Made by a program: the position numbers and the translations under genes. Source: Sarcocystis neurona (taxonomy: Eukaryota > Apicomplexa > Conoidasida > Eucoccidiorida > Sarcocystidae). Taken from it: a stretch of 64,000 nt of DNA. Position 1 is the stretch's first letter, and each line of letters starts with the position of its first letter. Below the pieces are notes generated by a model that was not told where the DNA came from, searched no databases, and was given only the letters and a program-made list of their open reading frames with translations. This document shows, in pieces, positions 13,128 through 24,210 of the stretch. The stretch covers positions 3,322,299-3,386,298 of the forward strand of contig KL647298.1 in NCBI GenBank assembly GCA_000727475.1, in the 5' to 3' direction.

Positions 13128-13759
13128 CTAATCGTCTCTTCGACACGGCCTCTCCACGGCGCATCCGGCGGGTCGTCATACTGAAAGTGCGAGGCAGCAG
13201 AAAGGAAGAGAACGGAAAGGAAGTGGGAGAGAAAGAAGCCGAGAGAAGTGGACAAAATAGAGGAAAAAGTGTCTAACTCTGGAAGCAGAGAAGTGAGTGG
13301 CGAGAATGAAGAGGAAGCACCAACGTGCTGCCGGAGCCGTGGCAGCTTCTGCCTGCGATCCTGTCGGCAGCAGTGCCTCTGCAGCGTCCGCTGTTTCTCC
13401 ATCCCTTCCTCTGTCTCTTCTTCTCTGCAGAAGATTGACAGCGGCCAGCTCAACCCGCTTGGCGTTTCTCTCTGTCTCTCCACCGCTTTGCGGAAGGCAG
13501 GTGAGCCTGCTGCCTTTCTCGACGGTACTAACTTCTCAAGTATGTGAGTGTTGACATACGCAGGAAGAGGCGGGAAAAGTGGTAACACGTGGACAGCAGC
13601 CGTAATGTCCGTATACATTTTCTCTCCGAAGACAGTGAGGCAAGTGTTGCTTTTGTACGCAGGAACAGAAGAAACGGATAGTTCGCAAATTCTCGCGGAA
13701 AGAAACACAGCAGCGCCTGCATCTACGGTTACCTGACATGCTTGAACATTCGAAACTAT
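13128..13759 (-). CDS. Candidate exon pair, strand ambiguous
   Basis: On the minus strand an exon can be drawn at 13560-13759: CGCGCAG acceptor, 66 codons plus 2 bases beginning IVSNVQACQVTVDAGAAVF, and a GTATGT donor. A second lies at 13128-13180, with a TTTCAG acceptor, a peptide reading DDPPDAPWRGRVEE and a GTACAG donor. The plus strand also offers an exon (13432-13501, CTGCAG acceptor and GTGAGC donor, peptide starting KIDSGQLNPLGVSL). This joins in phase to an exon starting at 13564 that ends at TGA 13736. I favour neither strongly. The two readings are mutually exclusive, and no family was recognised for either. Confidence 0.3.
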
Positions 13760-13859
13760 CTGCGCGCGACGCGGCAGACGCTGCTCTCCCTTCTTTTTCC
13801 TCGCTTCTTCTTTTCGGTCTCCAGCACCCCAGAGCCATTACCAACCTGCTTTTCGCTTT

Positions 13860-14470
13860 CTCTTTCTCACTATATACATATATGTATGTATATAAAGGTG
13901 TGTCTACACACATGTAGAGATATACGCGTATACGTAGAAAGCTGCTGTCGATCTCTCTCTAGATACAGGTGAGGATATACTACCGCTCGACAACATATAT
14001 GCACATAAACATATGTACACAATCCACATGTAGGTGTCTGTATTCCTGTTTATGCAGACGTACAGACACACCTTACACATACACCTGTATATATCGGTTT
14101 TTTAGTGTATACAGATACACCTTGTAAAGGTGGGTTAATATCCTCATATATATTTCGTTCTGCACATAGGTGTATACATATATATATGTATATATATGTT
14201 TCTATCTGTCTATCTGTACGCCTTCCTATCTGACCCTATCTCTGTATATATATATATATATATGCGCGGGGTGGGGAGTGTCCAGAACGTGTAGACACAC
14301 ACAGACGTACAAGATATTTCGCCTTCTGATTTTTCTTCTCCTTCTCTCTCTTTCTCTCGCTCTCTGTTTCTCTTTCTTCCTCTTTGTCCGCTTGCCGTTC
14401 TCAATTTTCACAGTCAACAGCTGCGCGTGGCGCGCGTATGTACGCATGCATGCGTGTTTCCACAACCGCA
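13860..14470. other. AT arrays and CT-rich stretch without a gene
   Basis: TATA/GTAT microsatellites with repeated GTGTCTACAC-like words at 13870-14260, then a (TCTC)n-type pyrimidine tract at 14330-14400 and GCATGC-rich DNA. Confidence 0.5.
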
Positions 14471-14472
14471 GA

Positions 14473-14609
14473 AAACGTCACGTGCGGAAAGCGCTTCGGC
14501 TGGTTTTCTCAGTAAACGCTTTCACAAAGCCCAAAAGCTGTTCCTGGCGTGTTCCTACCTATCTGCACCAGCGAGTAGCTACATCAACACGTGTTGTGCG
14601 TACCTGTGA
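14473..14609 (+). CDS. Candidate terminal exon, unknown protein
   Basis: After an AACCGCAG acceptor, 44 codons read to TGA at 14609. The peptide starts KTSRAESASAGFLSKRFHKA and has ordinary composition with no homopolymer. A competing + strand frame is more Arg-rich. No upstream partner exon was identified, so this may be the 3' end of a gene or a chance frame. Confidence 0.3.
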
Positions 14610-14659
14610 CGACACTGGCGCATCCACGTGTATTACCTTCGCATATGTGTTTCAGTATA

Positions 14660-15010
14660 AACTGATAAAGAGAAAGAGGAGGATACAACTGGAGAGGTTT
14701 AGAGATAAAGAAGGACAGGAAGGGAGAACTACGGAGACAGAGAGAGGAACAGGGAGAGAAATAGATAAAACAGGAAGAGAAGAAGATACACAGAGGCAAA
14801 GAGACAGAGGCAGAGGAAGTGGAAGGTAACGAGACGGTAGATATATACAGAGAAAATGACACAGATAGGTAGACAGGTATTATAGAGAAAGTGAAAGGTG
14901 AACAGAGAGAGGAAGACCGAGAGGTACTGACGGGAGATAAAGATGAAGGGAGACAGAGAGACTGAGACAGAGACACAGAGAGGAAGAGAAAACGGAGAAC
15001 ACACTTGACA
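14660..15010. repeat. Purine-rich (GAGACAGA)-type tract
   Basis: About 350 bases of GAGA/GACAGA/AGGAA sequence on the + strand. The long Ser/Leu/Val open frames on the opposite strand come from the missing purines in TAA/TAG/TGA and are not taken as genes. Confidence 0.8.
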
Positions 15011-15013
15011 GTG

Positions 15014-15424
15014 TCACACAGACGCAGCAGCAGGAGAAAAGGACCAGAAAGCATGGAAACGGAAGCGTGGGGGAGGAGGAAGAAAAAAGCGTAGGAGAAG
15101 CACCATATCAACTTCGGAAGCAACTGGGGAGAGGGGCGGTGTCCACGTGTATGCGTCCTCCATCAGTCGAAGCATCGGCTGCTGGGCGACCGTCTGCTCC
15201 TCGGCGGCTTCCTTTTCGAAAAACAAGACACAGCGCATGCGTCCGCAGCAGCAGCAGCAGGTCGCGGATGTAGCAGTAACAAAACTACTGCGGCCGTGGG
15301 CGCACGAAGAGCGCAGCAGCAGGAAGCACCGTTGCGGGTCTCTCACGCCGGTCTCGCCCAAAAAGGAACTTTGTTCTGTCGACTGCGTCCGCAGGTGTGT
15401 GCTGAAGGCGGCGTGCCGGTGCAT
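15014..15424 (-). CDS. Candidate coding region, unknown protein
   Basis: 136 uninterrupted minus-strand codons. Several stretches look protein-like, for example LFFEKEAAEEQTVAQQPM followed by LRLMEDAYTWTPPLSP, broken by a short Cys run from CTG repeats. The C-terminal end runs into the purine-rich tract and is probably intron. Another minus frame (15285-15467) is also open, so the exact phase is unsure. No family was recognised. Confidence 0.35.
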   Translation of the reverse strand: MHRHAAFSTHLRTQSTEQSSFLGETGVRDPQRCFLLLRSSCAHGRSSFVTATSATCCCCCGRMRCVLFFEKEAAEEQTVAQQPMLRLMEDAYTWTPPLSPVASEVDMVLLLRFFLPPPPRFRFHAFWSFSPAAASV

Positions 15425-16347
15425 GCAAAGCCGAGGAAATGCACAGAAGCTCGTGTGCGCGGCACATTCCTCGAACTAGGGAAATAGGAAAGTCTGTTTC
15501 TTTGCATGCATGAGTATGTGAACAGCTGGCAACTCTGTGGCGTGGCTCTCCATAAATCGTCGGGTGCTCGGTATTCGCATGCAGACACAGCTACACGCAC
15601 TCAAGCTTACCTGCAAAGTTTTAAATATATATGCTAGTGGACGCTGCAGACGCGAGCGTCTCAGCAGTAAGACCAGAACCACGGACGTTTCAGGGAAACA
15701 GAAAATGAGCGCGAGAACGAGAAAGCTACTCAAACGTATGTGGTCATGTGCACGTACAGATACTCCCGTGTCTTGCGATATAAGTATTTCTCGTTTCTCT
15801 TTTTATCTGTGTATACACACATATATACCTATGCATTCGAAAGATTATGTAGCAATGTGGCAGGACAAGGGAACACCCGTGGTGATGTAGAGACGCAGTT
15901 GCAGACGGGCTACAGCGGGAACGTCGAAACGCAGCAAAATGTCGTCGGTGAAACGCAAGTGCGTGTCAACACTAAGGAGAGGCGTTTGCCAGAGAAAGTG
16001 AGTGCCACCGAGGAACAGGAGCGAAAATGCGAGAAGAAATTCTCTTCCTGTCTCTCTCTATATATGCATTCTCTCGCACGCATATACATATATAGGCGTA
16101 CTCGCGGTCGACGAACTCAGTACGCACGTACGCCTCTGTCGCCCTCGCCGAGACGCGAATGCATGCAGTCGCCTCGCACTTTTTTTGCAGAGGCACGCAG
16201 CTTCGCTTCTGGGAATCTGCGTTTCTCTTTTTTTGAAAAGAGTCCCAGGGTCTCGGCCGGGACCACGGGCATGAGAGGGCGCGCGCTTGGGTGGCATATG
16301 CGCACATGCGCGTGAAACAAGGGAGCAAAGCATGCAAGCAGGAATGT

Positions 16348-17117
16348 CTATACCGGCGGGACGAGTACAGCATTCTGAAGTAAAGAGAAAATGTGTGGTG
16401 CTATCATTATGTCTGTGCAGCGGCTGCTCAGAGAAAGACGGGAAAAGGGTGCATCCTTGCCGGTACAAAACTTGTATTTTATATTTGGACGTTCAGACAT
16501 AGATGTGCAGGCAGACTGAGACAGAATGAAAGAGAGAAGTTCCTGAGTGCTCTCTCTTGTGCAGTGTTTGACGTATGCATGCCATAATATACTCACAGAA
16601 CGCGCGAGGGAAGTGCATGCAGAGAGGCCTACCTTCCACACGCGTGTATATATACAGCTTGCTCAGCAGCGGCGGGTGCTGCAGCACATGGGAGCGCCGG
16701 CATACGCGGTGACTAGACTAGCTGTGAATGGGGGCGCGCATGTAGGCAGACGTTGACCCCGGAAGAAGTAAAAATACATACATATTCTGGCAGCGCCACT
16801 TCGGGCAGAGGCTGGTCGCGAGGTGCGTAGCTTTCTCCTAGCCAGTTCGTAAATTGCTCTCTCGAAGGCGGCCTAGGACGCCCGCGCAGCAGGAGCAGCA
16901 GCAACAGCAAGGACAGCAGCAGAGGAACCAACAGCAACGAAGAGCAGTGGGACGAGCAGCGAGGGAAGCAGCAGTCGCAGCCCAGCCGCACGCAGACGAG
17001 CAGCAGCAACAGCAGCAGAGGCGCAGCAGCAGCGCAGCAGTCGCAGGGTGGCGGTGTAGAAGCGCGGTGCAGATGTCCTGCTTGCAGCGGGCAACGGAAT
17101 TCGGCTCGCAACGGCAC
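16348..17117 (-). CDS. Candidate two-exon gene, unknown protein
   Basis: Exon 1 (17117-16782) opens with ATG and reads a Cys/Leu-rich hydrophobic stretch encoded by CTG repeats (residues about 25-80). It ends in a soluble segment containing REQFTNWLGESYAPRDQPLP before a GTATGT donor. Exon 2 (16515-16348) follows a TCTGTCTCAG acceptor and contains SERPNIKYKFCTGKDAPF before TAG. Both borders are phase 0, so the 266-base intron joins the frames cleanly and gives about 167 residues. The 3' half of exon 1 and all of exon 2 lack repeats, unlike flanking DNA. The start is uncertain: the CTG-rich part could be intronic and the true N-terminus elsewhere. A membrane anchor is possible, but the Leu run may be only repeat-derived. 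Family unknown. Confidence 0.5.
16516..16781 (-). other. Putative phase-0 intron of the 16348-17117 gene
   Basis: Begins GTATGT and ends TCTGTCTCAG on the minus strand. It contains a GCATGC and a short TATA run. Confidence 0.45.
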
Positions 17118-17119
17118 CG

Positions 17120-18480
17120 TGGCAGAGTCCCCATCCGTTCGTTCACTCGAAAAATATTTTCATCGTTTCGTTCGTCTAAAGAGATATCTATCCCGAAGCA
17201 CACTCTCTCCCCGGACTTCCGCTGCTGTGTTACTTTGCAGAAATGCTGTCGTCTGTCCGTGGGGGGAAGCACGCATGTGCTGGCGCGCTAAACTACACTA
17301 CCCACGCACATTCATACATATTCATATATATAAATATCCATATATATGTACCCAGACCGGCATATACATATCTTTGCGTGCGCCCCCACTGTGAGCGAGT
17401 ACAGAGGTACAGCTAGCTAGCCAGGTGTGTATCTCTTCATCACGAGCGTGTCTACTGCAGAGCCAGCGGGGAGGACTGCATGCGGTCGCTGTTCGGAGTG
17501 TCTGCGTGAGGCTGCATGCAGGCGAAACCTACACACACACAACGACCGCGAGGCCAACTTGCCTGACGAAAAAAGAGAGGGCGAGATATCGAGGAAATAA
17601 ACGAGACGCACAGGAAGAGACGGGAAAAGCACAGATGTGGAAATCCATATATATATGTGTGCGTAGGTGCATGCGGCTATGTGTCACTTGACTAAATAGA
17701 GGGCAATATGAGGTCCTACGACAGAAGGGGAGGGGGGGGAGAAAAATTTTTGTATACGGCGCATATATGGAAGAGCAGAGACGAATGCACGTATACACAG
17801 AGATCACGCATATCCATGTGTCTTCAAACGAGAGGAGGGTACACACATATATATATACACATACGTAGACATATATACATATACGTAGAAATATATATAC
17901 CTATACACACATATACATACATAGACAGATATACATATATATACATGTACCGACACACACATACGTTTGCGTAGACCCACACATATGTATATATAAGCAT
18001 GTGTGTGTATACCTGTTATAAGATACACCTGTACACACCTACACATATATATATATATATATATACGGACACACACATGAGCTTAGGTAGACACACATGC
18101 ACATACATATATATATATATATAGAGAGAGAGAGAGGTATCGGGGTAAGACGATATCCCTACGGACACAACATATATATAAACATAGGCGTGTATGTGTA
18201 TACTGGTAATGATATATACCTACTATACAGACGTCCACAGTCATGCCCATACACATATATATAGGTGGCAACCCATATATACACCTCTGTAGACACACAC
18301 ACAGGCACAGGCACATTTATATAGAGATATATGCCGACCGACACATAGGGTATAATGTAGACACATAGACGTGTATATACGTGCGTGGGGAGTAATGCGA
18401 ATGCAGCGACAAAAACGGGCATAGGAGGGTAGAGGCGGAAGAAGTGATGCTCACACACATACACACAGCTAGAAAGGGAT
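17120..18480. other. No supported gene; AT arrays
   Basis: 17120-17300 reads open on both strands but without borders. 17640-18350 is GTAT/TATA microsatellite with repeated ACACACAT and GTGTGTAT words. Nothing else was seen. Confidence 0.5.
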
Positions 18481-18490
18481 GCATGCGCAC

Positions 18491-18576
18491 TTACAGGAGT
18501 TTCTTGCGAATGGCCTTGTAGCGTCTGAGGAGGTTGTCGGGGAGGTGTTTCTCTTCGTCAGGATCCAACACCCAAT
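18491..18576 (-). CDS. Candidate terminal exon, unknown protein
   Basis: The minus strand has a CGCATGCAG acceptor, 2 bases completing a codon, then 27 codons and TAA. The peptide is WVLDPDEEKHLPDNLLRRYK followed by AIRKKLL: strongly charged, helical in character and with no repeat bias. It looks like a genuine protein C-terminus. The preceding intron would be phase 1. Upstream exons were not found with confidence before the sequence gap; 19423-19586 on the same strand is a possible partner but does not match in phase directly. No family was recognised. Confidence 0.5.
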
Positions 18577-19129
18577 CTGCATGCGCGTACACAGTGACAG
18601 ACACGTTTGCCCTTCGCATGCAGCCAAAGAGACGTATATATGCATGCCTGCATGCGCGCAGACCCCGCCTGTGTGTCGGGAGTTCGCTATGCTGCACTTC
18701 CCTCTCTACCCATATTTATATCTAGATGCGTACGTACGTATCTATATATATGTATATGCATACCTATCTGTATCAATAGAGACACACACATACAGAGAAA
18801 TTCACGTATACACGTGTAGAAGTGTATGCATGATGCATGCACACACATACATGAATAGGCAGACATGCATATCTATATAGAGAGACAGAGATAGATAAAG
18901 GTAGACATCAATGTATATGTATATTCATAGGTAGATAAACATAGGAAGACAGACAGAAAAAGAGATAAATACAGGTAGAGATAGATATAGATAGATACAT
19001 GCAAACGGAGAGGTACTTCTTCATATAGACACAGATGTGGAGAGACTGGTAGATATACGCAGGGAGACAAATACGCACATTCACAGACGCCTATAAACAC
19101 ACGTAGATATATACGGACATACATACGGA

Positions 19130-19380
19130 TATATATAGAGACGTGGACAGATACATACAGAGAGGAAGATCTGCATATCTACGCATATAGACACGCACGT
19201 AAAAGGAGCCACCTATATATATATGTACCTCTCTATGTCTGCCCACGTCTCTATCTATGTATATCTATCTATATCTACTTCTCTATATCTACCTATCTAT
19301 ACATACATACATACCTACACACCTATCTATATCTATCGATCCATATATATATATATATATATATATATGTCCCCCCCTCT
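19130..19380. repeat. TATA/TATC microsatellites
   Basis: Successive TCTATATC and TATATATA runs. They carry no coding signal. Confidence 0.85.
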
Positions 19381-19422
19381 GTCTCTTTCTGTATGTATAA
19401 AGTCGTAATGAAGTAGTAATAC

Positions 19423-19586
19423 GCATTTCTTCGTAGAGCACGGATGAGGATAGAACGCTTTTTGGTGAATAGAAAGCAAATACGAGAGAACAGCAGGGCC
19501 ACCTTCCTTCTGCTCTCCAAACGCATGGCCACGTCCGTCTCTCTTCCGCTCTCCGTTTTGTCTTCCTTTTCTTCGCGGAACTCACA
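19423..19586 (-). CDS. Candidate internal exon, unknown protein
   Basis: After an AGAGGCAG acceptor the minus strand reads CEFREEKEDKTESGRETDVA, then a basic/hydrophobic stretch containing RKVALLFSRICFLFTKKRS. A GTATTA sequence after codon 54 plus 2 bases is the best donor. The frame could also run a further 12 codons. Composition is protein-like and differs from the TATA repeats on both sides. No homologue was recognised. Confidence 0.35.
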
Positions 19587-19867
19587 CTGCCTCTCTATAT
19601 ACATATGTCATATACATATATTCCCCCTTCAAATAGCGCCGCACTAAATTCATCTACATTATACGCATATATGAATATGTGAAAAGGAGGGGATTCACAA
19701 ACAAACACAGATATATACAGAGAGGCAGAGAAAAAGACAGATAAATTTACATCTATCTATCCATACACATACATATATATATAGAGAGGGTTAGGTTTAT
19801 ACATAGACTATATATATATTCAGAGAGAGAGGGGTAGATAGATAAACAGGGAGATACATAGACTTAA

Positions 19868-20671
19868 NNNNNNNNNNNNNNNNNNNNNNNNNNNNNNNNN
19901 NNNNNNNNNNNNNNNNNNNNNNNNNNNNNNNNNNNNNNNNNNNNNNNNNNNNNNNNNNNNNNNNNNNNNNNNNNNNNNNNNNNNNNNNNNNNNNNNNNNN
20001 NNNNNNNNNNNNNNNNNNNNNNNNNNNNNNNNNNNNNNNNNNNNNNNNNNNNNNNNNNNNNNNNNNNNNNNNNNNNNNNNNNNNNNNNNNNNNNNNNNNN
20101 NNNNNNNNNNNNNNNNNNNNNNNNNNNNNNNNNNNNNNNNNNNNNNNNNNNNNNNNNNNNNNNNNNNNNNNNNNNNNNNNNNNNNNNNNNNNNNNNNNNN
20201 NNNNNNNNNNNNNNNNNNNNNNNNNNNNNNNNNNNNNNNNNNNNNNNNNNNNNNNNNNNNNNNNNNNNNNNNNNNNNNNNNNNNNNNNNNNNNNNNNNNN
20301 NNNNNNNNNNNNNNNNNNNNNNNNNNNNNNNNNNNNNNNNNNNNNNNNNNNNNNNNNNNNNNNNNNNNNNNNNNNNNNNNNNNNNNNNNNNNNNNNNNNN
20401 NNNNNNNNNNNNNNNNNNNNNNNNNNNNNNNNNNNNNNNNNNNNNNNNNNNNNNNNNNNNNNNNNNNNNNNNNNNNNNNNNNNNNNNNNNNNNNNNNNNN
20501 NNNNNNNNNNNNNNNNNNNNNNNNNNNNNNNNNNNNNNNNNNNNNNNNNNNNNNNNNNNNNNNNNNNNNNNNNNNNNNNNNNNNNNNNNNNNNNNNNNNN
20601 NNNNNNNNNNNNNNNNNNNNNNNNNNNNNNNNNNNNNNNNNNNNNNNNNNNNNNNNNNNNNNNNNNNNNNN
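19868..20671. other. Assembly gap (804 N) inside a tandem repeat
   Basis: Both flanks carry the same word: GGGGTAGATAGATAAA, a few bases, then GGAGATACATAGACTTA (19829-19866 on the left, 20673-20707 on the right). The gap therefore probably replaces an unresolved array of this unit. Open frames drawn across it are artefacts. Confidence 0.95.
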
Positions 20672-20988
20672 AGGGGTAGATAGATAAATACGGAGATACA
20701 TAGACTTAGACATACACGCATATGTATATGTTTGCATGTCCCCAGCAAATGAACGGCTGTTTCTCAGCAACGGAGCGCCCTGTGTCTCTATACATTTCGA
20801 TATACACATATATATGTATGCATGCGGCTCCCTACACATATATTTATATGGATGAAGAAACGGAGGCTTCCCAAGGAGAAGGGCGCGGAAGGGAAACGGA
20901 GGTGTCTATACATCTATATGTGTAGGACCGTCCATATACTGACGTATACAGAGAAACGTATCTCCCCCTTCCTTCTGTATATGTCCCT

Positions 20989-21134
20989 CTACCCCTGCGA
21001 CTCGACTTCCGTCTCCGTCTCTTCCCGTCTCGCCGTCTCTTTCGAGAGACACTCCAAGCACTTGACGAACGGAAACTTACACAAGCGGTCGACGCCCATG
21101 CGCGGCAGCCACCGCTCGAACTCTTCTTTGGCCT
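20989..21134 (-). CDS. Candidate terminal exon, unknown protein
   Basis: The minus strand has a CCGTTGCAG acceptor, 2 bases completing a codon, 47 codons and a TAG at 20989. The peptide begins AKEEFERWLPRMGVDRLCKF and continues with PFVKCLECLSKETARREETE. It has ordinary amino-acid composition, three Cys and a charged acidic tail, with no homopolymer. Immediately upstream on the minus strand is a long CTG/CAG tract (21180-21250), so the acceptor sits just behind repeat DNA, as seen elsewhere in this window. It may be the 3' end of a gene whose other exons lie at 24040-24857. Family not recognised. Confidence 0.5.
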
Positions 21135-21179
21135 CTGCAACGGTCTGGGCAGCGCAACAACGTCAGCAGAGGAGCACAC

Positions 21180-21320
21180 CGGAAGAGCAGCAGCAGCAGC
21201 AGTTGCTGGACCCGCAGCAGCAGCAGCAGCAGGGAAGGAGCAGCAAAACGAGGAGAAAGAAGGGGAGGAGATTGAGAAAGAGAAGGAGAAGCGTTTCGTG
21301 GAAGGTAAGAAGAGGAGGCC
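21180..21320. repeat. CAG tract and purine-rich stretch
   Basis: Interrupted (CAG)n at 21187-21245 followed by GAGAAGGAG-type purine DNA to about 21310. Both strands give low-complexity open frames. Confidence 0.8.
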
Positions 21321-21509
21321 GCGAGGACGTTTTTACGAGGAAACTCCCTACGGATGCTGCAGGGCAGCCGGTGTGTCTCTGCCAGAAGAAGTGCGAAGGA
21401 GGAGACGGGGACGAAGAAAGCCACAGAAACGGAAGAGCCATCAACCAACAAACAGCAGGGCGCGCATGCACTCCGCAGCACGTACAGGGCGGCACATATT
21501 CAATATACA

Positions 21510-22280
21510 CATATATGTATGTTTACATGTATGAGGCAGAGAGCAGCGTCCGAGAGAAAAGAGAAGGGAGACGCAGCTGCTGCTGCAGGGTCCGCTCCAC
21601 CACCCGGGCGCACAATCTTCTCCACCAAGCTGTTCTGCTGAACAGAGGACTACACACGTCGACTTCGAAAGCAAATATTCAAAATATTCGTACAAACTGA
21701 TATGTAGATGATTCAGTACAACTATACATGTACACGTGTACCTACATACGTACATATATACATATACGTACATATATACACATATACGCGTTTATACATA
21801 TATGCATGTACACCTATATACATGTGTGGGTTTGTACATATTGTAGAGAGAAGTCGTTGCCAGAGGGATGTCACACTCGAGGGTTTGTTCCACTAACACA
21901 CGTGCCCGTCTACAAAACGTCGCCTATTCTTATACATATACATATATATACATACACCACACAATATACACATATATATATATATATGGATGCACACTGA
22001 TTTGTATGTATGGAGATACATGCCCATCTATCTATCTATCAATACATATATATATGTATATGTAGAGAGAGATAGATAGAGAAGCACGCATGCCTACTGA
22101 TGATTTATGGCCATAAATATATACATGCATATAATATATATGTGCATGTGCGGTCATATACGTACGTACACAGATACACACACAGCAACAAAGCGAGACG
22201 AACCTACGAAGAAACCCCAACACATATATATGTATATATACACATGTGTGTACATATATGTATATATAGAGAGAGATTCT
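21510..22280. other. AT arrays without a supported gene
   Basis: GTAT/TATA microsatellites at 21500-21530, 21720-21850, 21930-22080 and 22130-22270. The short unique stretch at 21540-21690 gives no bordered exon. Confidence 0.5.
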
Positions 22281-22287
22281 TTCGGTA

Positions 22288-22671
22288 TTGATGGGTAGAC
22301 TGCGGCTGAACCAGCTGCTGCAGAAGAATCCGGAGAAGAAAGTAGTACAGGTGTGTCTGCTCGTCGTCCACACACATCTGCTGCAGCTGCAGAAGCAGAC
22401 CAGCCACACCCACGTGCAGCAAATAGGGCGACCCAGTGAGTCCCCCCACACAGAGACAGGGAGACGGAGACGGGGAGACACGGAGACGGGAGACACGGAG
22501 ACGGGGAGACATGGAGACACGGAGACGGAGGAAGACAGCGACGTGTTTGTGCGGCATTTCTCGCAGAGGGAGACGGCCCCGAGCGAGGCGCCGCTGCCGT
22601 CTGCTGTTTCGTCGAAGCTGCACCTTGACTTCCTTGCTGTAGTGAAGTTCGGAGTTTCTTCCTTCATTTAG
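22288..22671 (+). CDS. Candidate coding region, strand ambiguous
   Basis: 127 + strand codons start with ATG ATG (MMGRLRLNQLLQKNPEKK). They pass through a GGAGAC hexamer array read as Thr-Glu-Thr-Gly, and end in SDVFVRHFSQRETAPSEAP and a hydrophobic tail before TAG. First-position purines and third-position G/C are both high. A GTGAGT donor at 22437 could instead end an exon there. The minus strand is also open in all three frames and one gives a plausible helical peptide, so antisense coding cannot be excluded. Family unknown. Confidence 0.3.
   Translation: MMGRLRLNQLLQKNPEKKVVQVCLLVVHTHLLQLQKQTSHTHVQQIGRPSESPHTETGRRRRGDTETGDTETGRHGDTETEEDSDVFVRHFSQRETAPSEAPLPSAVSSKLHLDFLAVVKFGVSSFI
22440..22535 (+). 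repeat. GGAGAC hexamer array
   Basis: Repeats of GGAGAC/GGAGACAC/GGGGAGAC with few interruptions. The same hexamer, or its complement GTCTCC, is scattered through 42.9-46.1 kb and 47.2-47.4 kb. Confidence 0.85.
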
Positions 22672-23169
22672 TGAGCCTGGGAAACGTCGCAAAAGCAGCA
22701 ACACAGCAGCTTTGCATGCCACGTGAAGATCAGCCGCCCCACGTCAGGCGACGGCTTCGGGTGGAGCCTCCGCCGCCCGGAAAGTCTCTGCACGCGTCAC
22801 CGCGTCCCTTCATACATTTGCATGCGTCCCCCCATACATTCCACACACATGCAGCGAGAGAGACGGAGACACAAGTAGGCACAGGGAGAAGACAGCAGCA
22901 ATTCGGATTAACTTGTGTTCATCACAAATATGTGTGTGTGCCCACCGGCGTGCCAGTATCCGTCTGACAACACACACAGCCATATCCATATACATATATG
23001 TATGGGCGTCGAAGTATCTTGGCGTTCTGGTCCGCTAGAATACACATACTCTTCCAGATATAGCGCAAACAGGCGGACGGACAACAACATATACATACGT
23101 GTATTGCATGCATTTCTATGGGTGTTGCGAGCAGGCGTCCAGGCAGGAGACAATACGCGTGCATGCGTA

Positions 23170-23530
23170 CGTAGAAGTGTTGGTGAGGCAGCATCAGGCA
23201 GAGGCAGCTGTTTGAGCCCCGTTTTCCTTCTGCGACTCGACAGCAAACTTCCCCCTCGTCTTCGCCTTCTCCGTCTTTCTGCGTCTTTCTCAAGCGAGGC
23301 CTCGTCTTCTGCTGCTGCGCAGCCCGCGCGGAGAAGACAGCCGCCCCACGCTTCATCTCGCTCGCCAGGGGCGCCGCTTCCTCCGCAGCCGCGGTGCCCC
23401 CCGGCACGCAAAAAACGAACGCGTGTGCTGCTGAGGCAGCGTCAAGCGCGGGGGGGCCGCGGTCGCGCGCAGCAGACGCCGCGAGAGCGCGAGACGCCAC
23501 GCATGCACGGAGACGGGGAGACGGGAAGGC
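23170..23530 (-). CDS. Candidate coding segment, unknown protein
   Basis: One minus-strand frame reads mixed, Ala-rich but protein-like sequence, including HAFVFCVPGGTAAAEEAAPL and MKRGAAVFSARAAQQQKTRP, towards a possible GTACGC donor near 23173. Other frames on both strands are open too, because the segment is GC-rich with few stop trinucleotides. I could not fix the borders or name a family. It lies between the 24040-24857 and 20989-21134 exons on the same strand and may belong to the same gene. Confidence 0.25.
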
Positions 23531-23639
23531 AGACAAAGCGAGCGAAACAGACAGCAAGACGCAGAATAGCGCAGAGACAAAGCGAGAAGCACGACGGACA
23601 AAGAGAGAGCAGCACACAGAGGGGGAGAGCAGATAGAGA

Positions 23640-24210
23640 GGGGACTCAAGTGAGCAGCAGCAGCAGCAAGTATGGCAGAGGGAGAAGACAGAGAGAGCGG
23701 AACAGCAGAGAGATGCAGACACAGCAGCACTGAGATACACAGAGACAGAAAATGGACAGCACAGAGAAAACCGGAAGCAGGGAGAAATCAAACACGCGTA
23801 ACAGAGTCTATGCCCACTACCGCTCCGCCCTCGTCTCGAGCACGCGCATGCAGAGGCCCGTCGCAGAGTCTTCCTCTCGCTGTCTGTCGCGCTCGCCCTC
23901 TCTCTCCCCCTCGTGTTACGCCTCTATACAAGAGCAGGTGCAACATCGTGAGAAGCAGCAGTGGCAGCAGCAGTGGCAGCAGCAGAAGCAACAGCGTGAG
24001 CGGCAGCAGTGGCAGCAGCAGGAGTGACAGCTGGAGCTGCAGTAGAATCAAGAGCAGGAGCAGCAGCGGGAGCAGCGGTAGAATCAAACCAGGGGCAGCA
24101 GTAGCGGACTTTGCTGCCCGGAGGAAGAAGGCGCTGCTGAGCAGAGCGCACTGCTGCTGCCGCCGCTGCTGGGCCCGCAGCACCGTCTGTCGCAGCAGCA
24201 GCAGCAGCGA
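23640..24210. repeat. CAG-rich tract
   Basis: Interrupted CAG/GCAGCAG repeats (23650-23690, 23950-24110, 24190-24215) separated by short unique pieces. The + strand reads Gln/Ser/Arg runs and the minus strand Leu/Ala runs. Confidence 0.85.

Noticed and set aside
19786..19800. Telomere-like TTAGG word
   Set aside because: A single GGGTTAGG occurrence, not an array; AAACCCT-type repeats were not seen elsewhere.
19820..20839. Open frames of about 300 codons spanning the run of N
   Set aside because: The unknown bases were read as X; there is no sequence evidence.
22908..23411. Separate minus-strand gene ending at 22908
   Set aside because: Arg-rich frame overlapping better frames; the C-terminal part runs into microsatellite DNA.
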